From Notamacropus eugenii (taxonomy: Eukaryota; Chordata; Mammalia; Diprotodontia; Macropodidae), in assembly GCF_028372415.1 (NCBI RefSeq), contig NC_092872.1, positions 393,441,853 to 393,505,852 on the forward strand: DNA of 64,000 nt. Reading direction: 5' to 3'. The notes under the pieces are model-generated. The model was given only the letters and a program-made list of their open reading frames with translations, was not told the DNA's origin and did not search any database. Every line of letters starts with the position of its first letter. The stretch's first letter is position 1. Made by a program: the position numbers and the translations under genes. This document shows, in pieces, positions 58,301-64,000 of this stretch.

Positions 58301-61300
58301 AAGACTTTCTATAAAGGCTCAATGTGTACAGCTATTATGTGGATTTAACACATGCTGAATACAGGAATTCATAAATTCATGTGACTTACTTCTTTTTGGA
58401 ATCTCTCCAGGGTAAGTTTCCTTTGCATTTGGTCCTGTACCCATGGGTCAGCTGCATATTCGGTTTCTAAGAGAGAGGTCCAACAATTTGCTGCATCTCT
58501 CTTTGTCTTGGTAAGAACTATGCGGACCATTTTTCTGTCCTCTATAAGAAAAATTACAAATTATGAAATTATAATTTATCATTGTATTTAACTTTTCAAA
58601 ATCCTTCAGGTTGTCATGGGAAATATTTTTCAACCAACTTTAGCTGCTATGTTTTTAAAGATATAAGGACAAAGTAATATAGTTTAGAGGGGTCAAGGGG
58701 GTATCTGATCCAAAAACAATATATGCCAAAAGTATGCTAAATGGAGTTTTCAAATGTAGCAGATATCCTTACCTAATGTCCACGTTCCCTCATCAGCTAT
58801 TGTAGAATCAAAGAGTTTGCCCTGAAAAGAGAAATTTGCAAGATTGCCCTAAAACGTTGCAATTCACTGAATATAAAAATCAATGAAAATTTTTTTTTTT
58901 AGTAATTTAATATATATATATCATAATTTTTCAACACTTCTGTATTGTCACAGAGAGGCAGAATAGCATAATGGATAGTGAGACAGCTTTGAAGTGAGGG
59001 AGACCTGGGTTCAAAATCTTTCATATCCTGGCTGTGTAAATCTGGGTAAGTCACTTAATCTCTTGTAAACTCTAAGAGTAAAGTCTCAGAACAATTGCAG
59101 ATTTGCAATGGTAGAGGGAATTTCTTTATTAGGTGATTCCTGCACCAAGGAAATGACAAGTCTGGACCAAAATAAAAACAAACCAAACCAAACCCCAAAC
59201 ACTGCTTTATTTTCTGATGTTGACTCATCATATTGATAGTTATATACCATTGGGACAGACTAACTGTACTACCATAATACAGTATTAAACTCACAGTAAA
59301 CTGGATGGACATTTAAGAAGGGCCTCAAGTATTTTGGGACAAGTGTGGATGGACTGGGATTTGCATCACTGAAGAAAATATCCACTGATCAATTGGAGCA
59401 TAAGTGCTTATTTTTTAAAAAGCCATCAAATTTTTAGCAATTTACTTAATTCCTATACATAAGAAAACTTTTCTTAAGAAAATTTATGGTTTTAACAACT
59501 CTTGTTGCAGAGGGATTGAACTCTGTTTTTTAAAACCATGCCTAACATAAGATAGATGGAACCAAGTAAAACCATACCAATAAAGAATCATCCTAATTAT
59601 AAAACTAAAGCATTCTGTTTTTCAACAGATGGGTAGACACTTTTAGGTCACATGTTGGGCAACGCCATAAAACTAGTAAGACTCTATAAAGACTCTGTAA
59701 AGCCTTATAACACGTCAGAGAGTTTATAAAGAGTCTATATAAAGACTCTTTATAAAGGTATAATTATCTTAAAAATTATGAAACTAGTGTCTGAATATCC
59801 CTTAAGAGAAGAATATGGGGACTTGAATTCAAAGAACTTCTCTAACTGAGACACAAGTGAATGGATGCTCCAAGCTTCCCTTTTCCCTTTCCTAAAATAA
59901 CTTTACTAATAAACAGTTGTCTGTTTGGAAAGCTATAATTAGAATGATATTAAAGAGATATGTCTAGTTATGAGATTTGTAAAGAGTTTTGTTATATAAA
60001 ATGAAAAATGTTTCTAAAAGAACAGCAACCAATCCCTCATCCCTTTTTAACTTGCTACATCAAAAAACATAATATTTTAAGAAATGTAAAATAGGAGCCT
60101 TCTTACGTGAGAAGACATTTATGAAGAAGCCAGAATAGTGTAAGTTTCTAAGGTTTTAAAATAAGGAAACTTTTCTAGAAGCCATGTGAATCCATAAAGG
60201 GCTGAAATTGCAAAATTGTTGTTATAATCCAGTGTATTTTGTATAAATTTCCCTTTATGTTGCAGTGCTCAAGGTCCTTTTGCATTTAAAAAAAAAAGAT
60301 ACCTTGTGAAAAAAAAAGATACCTTGTGAAATTCAATTCAATAAACATTAAATAACCAGTGTGTACAAAATCTATGGCTCGATGCTGAACAAAAGAGTAA
60401 GTTCTGATAAGATATTATAGTTGATCTGTCTTACACATCCAGGAATAGGAAGAAATTTAACTTCATCATATGTATTGAATTACAATACTATTTTTCAGGG
60501 AAAAAGAGTCCTCTGTCTTGTGTTGTATGAAGTACCTTTCTCATTAATAAAAGAAAAGGAACAGAAATATAATGTACTGTATAGATGTTAGAGTCTAAGT
60601 CAAGTTCAAATAACACCCCTTCACAGAAAAAGTAAGTTTAGAGGAGGTGGTTGGGGATGGAAGATTAAATTATGTTTGGGACATAACCAGATAGAGCTGT
60701 CCAAAGATATGAGTCACTTCAATCTGGATGATAGTTGAACCCAAGAGAGCTGATTAGATCAATGAAATGGTGTCCAACTCATAACAAATGCTACATAAAG
60801 AGCCCTTCTGGCTACATATTAAGAAAACCACATATGTTATCTATGTTTTATTGCATTTTTGTTTATTTTGTTATATATTTCCTCATTATATTGTAATCTG
60901 AATCCTTGCTATTTGCCACTTTTGATCTGAAGGGCCCAGGAAGATGTCCTTAGTTATGTGAAGAGAGGTGATGATAAAAATAAAAGACACCAGTCACTGT
61001 ACATGAGTGTTTGATACATATAGAGATATTTCTGAAAAGGTGGGGGGAAATAATTTTGAAAACTGAGTATTTTCAATTTACTCCAGTTTATTATTTAAAG
61101 GATTTAGCATAGTACAGCAGAAAGAGCACTGGATTTGGTTGGTTTCAGAGGACCTAGGTTTAAATCCTGGTTGTCTCATATATTGCTTGTTACTTTGGGC
61201 AAAATCACTTGATCTTAGTGTCCTTAGCCATAAAATAAGGGAATTAGATTAAATGACTTCCAAAAAGTCCTTTCCAGTTCTAAGTCTATGATCCTATTGC

Positions 61301-62086
61301 AATACCTGTATGACTTGGGGCAAGTAAGTGGATTTCCTTGGTCTCAATTTTCTCATCTGTAAAAAGGAGGGGTTGCACTAGATGATTTCTGAGATTCCTT
61401 CCTGCTCTAGAGACTATGATACTTGTTCTAAGTGTGACAAGTTTTCTCCAGAACCGATTTTCTCAACTTCTACCCATATATAGTGCGGACTGCAGTCGAC
61501 TTTGAAGTTTTCGAGAACAAAGAGGTGAGGAATTCACAAGATTCCTCCAAGTCATAGTCTACACGTTCCCATGGTAACTCTGGGCATCTGACAGCTTTGT
61601 TTCAGGGAGTACGACGAGGTCTACCGGAAAAAGAGCTTCCTCTTTCCTAGGCCTAAAACCCCTCTCAGATAAATTAAGTCACCCACTATCGTGCGGAATA
61701 ATAATAATAATAAATAACAAAGGGTTCGAGGAAAGTTTCCTTTGGAAACGATTAAGAAATCTCTGCCTTTAAGCCAATGAAGTCCTACGGCGTGGTCTCG
61801 GGGAAAGGAACGGGGACCCAAGACAGGGTTCGGCTCCGACGCAGGGGTGGGTCCTTTGAGGCTGAGGCCCACGATGTGGACGAAGGGCCGCCCCTACCTT
61901 CAGGATCTCCCGGCCTCGCACGGCTAGCTCCACATGCCGACTCTGCAGGACGCACTGGATCTCTTGAGCACGCGTGCCCGGTGGCACCTGGACCTCGATA
62001 AACACCTCCTCTAGAGTCTGGTACCACTGGCCCCAGGGCGTCCCACAAGGCACCACCCCGCTTCGCTCCTCAAACGGGGCAGACAT
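55302..62086 (-). CDS. NUDCD2: NudC domain-containing protein 2, four coding exons, 157 aa
   Basis: Small p23/CS-domain co-chaperone that works with Hsp90 and stabilises LIS1 in the dynein pathway. Coding exons on the minus strand: 62086-61898, 58821-58773, 58541-58390 and 55385-55302. Phases agree, and all introns are GT/AG. The product is 157 residues, the human length. It starts MSAPFEERSGVVPCGTPWGQ, with the CS fold through VFIEVQVPPGT, GREILKGKLFDSTIADEG and WTLEDRKMVRIVLTK. It ends NPGFDFSGAEIS...DFSSLEK. An in-frame ATG 36 codons upstream (62194) exists, but the conserved start is MSAPFEE, and that ATG has A at -3. The gene is head to head with HMMR and tail to tail with CCNG1. Confidence 0.98.
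55600..56345 (-). mobile_element. L2-type LINE fragment in NUDCD2 intron 3
   Basis: Reversed L2-like text ('gaacccaagggacttaagga', 'actgagaaaaagccaccgga'), same orientation as the gene. It seems to be a copy separate from the next one, whose 3' end begins at about 56346. Confidence 0.55.
56346..58250 (-). mobile_element. L2 LINE with reverse-transcriptase remnant in NUDCD2 intron 3
   Basis: Starts with a reversed L2 3' end ('caagcatttgttatgcattt'). The minus strand then gives KHISDHVIPLLKKLQVAPCS, close to the L2 SDHVTPLLKxLxWLP stretch. Further on, a degraded VLGPVLFSL and a YHF-C-GYS-IYIS stretch (near 57080-57200) occupy the place of the LGPLLFSLY and YADDTQIYIS motifs. Many interruptions. 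About 1.9 kb survives, unusually long for L2. Confidence 0.6.
58822..61897 (-). other. NUDCD2: NUDCD2 intron 1 with SINEs and short tandem repeats
   Basis: A plus-strand SINE lies at about 58950-59065 ('gcataatggatagtgagaca', 'gtgtaaatctgggtaagtca') and MIR-type SINEs at about 61105-61430. A 20-base perfect tandem duplication lies at 60291-60330, and an ATAAAGACTCT-rich cluster at about 59678-59757. A reversed L2-like piece lies at about 60640-60770. The CpG-rich promoter end begins near 61480. Confidence 0.65.
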
Positions 62087-62750
62087 TCTTCTCTCAGATT
62101 CCAGGGACCCTCTTAGTGCCAACCAAGGTTCTTGGGCGCAGGCGCAGAAGCGTCTCTGTCCTCCCCCTGCCCATAGGTCATAGCGCACGCGCACAGCTCT
62201 GTGAAGTTAGGGCGGAAACTGGAGGTTTTTCACTGCGGTGACCATTTTGGTAACTGGCAGAGCTGGAAGTGAAAGAAATAATATTTTGAAGAGATCTAGG
62301 AGGGAAATTTGCACAAAAAGAACAGATAAGGAAATACTGTGAAAAGAAAAGACTGAGAGATGGCTAAGTCAGGCGGCAGTCATTACGTTTTCAGATATTC
62401 AGTCGAAATTAACATCGCTCAGTCATTGATTGATATGCGCTTGCGCATATTCCATCCGCGCACCAAGCGCCGGAATTCATTCCGGAAATGGCGATTACCC
62501 GCGCTCTGCTATAGGTTGAGTTCCTCCAATAGCGAACCTTGATTGCTTGCCCACTTAATTGGTTGGCCGGAGAGGTATGTGCGCATGCTCCTACATACTC
62601 CCTGCGAGGATTGGTGCCGTAGAAGGACCTGATGTTCTGATTGGCTCTTCTTAAGAAGGGCGGGGACCATGCGGAGCTTTTCGAATTCGATCGAAAGGGT
62701 TGCGGTTGCTGGGCTCTCTGTGTGCCTGAAGGCTACGTCTGGTCGTTGAC
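62087..62750. promoter_or_regulatory. Bidirectional NUDCD2/HMMR promoter
   Basis: A 664-base CpG-rich interval between two divergent start codons. NUDCD2 side: NRF1-type GCGCACGCGC at 62183-62192 and GCGCAGGCGC at 62136-62145. HMMR side: CCAAT at 62526-62530, then ATTGG (inverted CCAAT) at 62558, 62610 and 62640, followed 40 bases on by a CHR-like TTCGAA at 62680-62685. An ETS-like TTCCGGAAAT lies at about 62480. No TATA box was seen. The CCAAT-plus-CHR order is typical of genes switched on at G2/M. Confidence 0.75.
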
Positions 62751-62796
62751 ATGTCCTTCCCTAAGGCCCCGCTTAAACGCTTCAACGACCCTTCGG
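62751..62796 (+). CDS. HMMR: HMMR exon 1 (partial gene, hyaluronan-mediated motility receptor)
   Basis: The first coding exon encodes MSFPKAPLKRFNDPS plus the first base of a Gly codon, closing at the donor TCGG|GTGCGT (62797). It matches the start of mammalian HMMR/RHAMM, a coiled-coil protein that binds microtubules and spindle poles and, when outside the cell, hyaluronan. The ATG has G at -3. The exon 2 text (CAPSPGAYDVK in human) is not found before the window ends, so the rest lies beyond 64000. It is divergent from NUDCD2, as in other mammals. Confidence 0.95.
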
Positions 62797-63134
62797 GTGC
62801 GTATGGAGGAGGTCTTCTAGTGGGGAAGCTTCCAGAGACTTATTCGGAGTCCGCGGCAGGAGTGTTTCCCCTTCCTGACGCAGATCAGACGCCTTGTTTC
62901 ATCAGAATCTAAGGCTGGGGAGGGAGCGCAGGGAAATGGGTGGTAGAATGGGACCCTGGGGCTTTACTTTGTCCTAGGTTTATTCCGTTTGGTAGGAGTT
63001 TATTAAGAGAGAATTCTTAGCTGTCAGTGAACTGTGAGGTTGTGAGGCTTGGATTTTAAAGCTAATTCTCCCTTTTTTCTTGTGTCGCTCAAAGCCTTTT
63101 TCCACTTCTGAGTTTCAGTTTACTCATGTGTAGC

Positions 63135-63967
63135 CAGTGATTCTTAACTGTATGTGTGTGTATGTATGTATGTGTATGTATGCATGCGTATGATGAACAG
63201 GCTGATGAAACCTCTTCCCCAAATGATGTTTTTAAATACACAAATTAAAATACGTAGTATTACAAGGGAAACAAATTGAAATAAAGGTATCAATCCCCCC
63301 CAATTTTTAAACATTTTAATTTAAAATTTTGAGTTCCAAATTCTATCCCTCCCCACCTCCCTCTCTGACTGTAAATAATCAGAGGCTACACATGTGCAGT
63401 TATGTAAATCATTTCCATTAGTTATGTCGTACAAGAAGACTCCAGTAAAAGAAAAAAAAAATGAAAGAAAGTGAAAAATAGCATGCTTCAGTTTGTATTC
63501 AATATCACTTCTTTCTCTGGAGATGAATAGCATGCTTTATCATTAGCCCTTTGGGGTTGTCTTGGATCATTGTATTGCTAAGAATAATTCATTCACAGTT
63601 CATCAAATAATATTGCTGTTACTGTGCACATCCTTCTGGTTATGTTCACTTCACTATGCGTCAGTTCATATAAATCCAAGTTTTTCTGAAATCATCTTGC
63701 TTGTCATTTTTCATAACATAATAATACTCCATTACAATTATATACCACATCTTGTTTAATCGTTCCCCAATTGATGGGGAATCCCTTTGATTTCCAATTC
63801 TTTGCCACCACAAAAAGAGCTGCTATAAATATTTTTGTAGAAATAGGTCCTTTTCCCTTTTATTTGGATGCCTTTGGGACATAGACCTAGCAGTGGTATT
63901 GCTGGTTTAAAGGGTATGCAAAGTTTAGAAAAAAAAATTAAAGCACTGGATCTCAGGTTAAGAACTG
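63135..63967. mobile_element. hAT element interrupted by an L1 fragment
   Basis: The left end CAGTGATTCTTAACTG and the right end TCAGGTTAAGAACTG form an imperfect inverted repeat like that of the element at 54015-54180. Internal 'attacaagggaaacaaattg' resembles 'attacaaaggaaatcaatat' there. The L1 piece at 63300-63926 lies between the halves. Confidence 0.6.
63300..63926 (-). mobile_element. 5'-truncated L1 fragment
   Basis: The minus strand reads an L1 3' end: 'tttgagttccaaattctatc' is the reversed 3' UTR, and 'taataatactccattacaat' and 'tgctataaatatttttgtag' match the reversed ORF2 C-terminus of the intact L1. Diverged. No clear target-site duplication was seen. Confidence 0.8.
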
Positions 63968-64000
63968 GCTTAGTCTATCTTTAAAGATCACTTTAAACTT

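Larger units (their letters stand above)
62797..64000 (+). other. HMMR: HMMR intron 1 (start), with nested repeats
   Basis: The first 330 bases are unremarkable. A TGTA-rich microsatellite lies at about 63149-63192, inside a hAT element (63135-63967) that is itself split by an L1 fragment. Confidence 0.75.

Noticed and set aside
61769-62194. In-frame N-terminal extension of NUDCD2 (start at 62194 instead of 62086)
   Set aside because: The extra 36 residues have no match to the conserved start MSAPFEERSG, and the 3' end of this frame runs through the splice donor into intron 1.

Overview
The window is vertebrate nuclear DNA, most likely from a marsupial. It has split genes with GT/AG introns, CpG-rich promoters, and a dense fill of MIR/CORE-type SINEs, L2 and L1 LINEs, and SINEs with RTE-like tails of the kind abundant in marsupials. 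The gene order CCNG1 > < NUDCD2 / HMMR > matches the conserved mammalian block (human 5q34). I cannot fix the species from sequence alone.

Layout. Bases 1 to about 45,000 hold no host gene that I can support. They are repeat-rich intergenic DNA: many old SINEs, L2 pieces in both orientations, hAT and Tc1/mariner DNA-transposon fossils, L1 fragments, candidate LTRs, and microsatellites. The outstanding object is a complete L1 retrotransposon on the minus strand (7888-14825). It has a 16-bp identical target-site duplication, a poly(A) tail, an uninterrupted ORF1 (393 codons) and ORF2 (1294 codons), and a CG-rich 5' UTR that begins with a YY1-type motif.

From about 45,060 the genes begin. CCNG1 (cyclin G1, plus strand) has a CpG-rich, TATA-containing promoter, a noncoding first exon, and a p53-type response element in intron 1. 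Five coding exons (46488-50934) give a 295-residue protein, and the stop codon lies three bases before a 3'-UTR intron. The polyadenylation signal is at 53453. NUDCD2 (minus strand) lies tail to tail with CCNG1. Its four coding exons between 62086 and 55302 encode 157 residues, and its third intron is filled mostly by L2. HMMR (plus strand) starts at 62751 head to head with NUDCD2. The roughly 660-bp shared promoter has NRF1-type sites on the NUDCD2 side and a series of CCAAT boxes followed by a CHR-like element on the HMMR side. Only HMMR exon 1 is inside the window.

How the genes relate. CCNG1 is a p53-responsive regulator of growth arrest, HMMR is a spindle and motility protein expressed at G2/M, and NUDCD2 is a p23/CS-domain co-chaperone linked to LIS1 and dynein. 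The promoter motifs seen here fit p53 control of CCNG1 and cell-cycle control of HMMR. I found no CRISPR array, operon, or functional RNA gene. The closest thing to an unusual system is the intact L1, which has a long purine-rich spacer between its ORFs, an ORF1 coiled coil built from in-phase heptad repeats, and long antisense reading frames in its 5' UTR.
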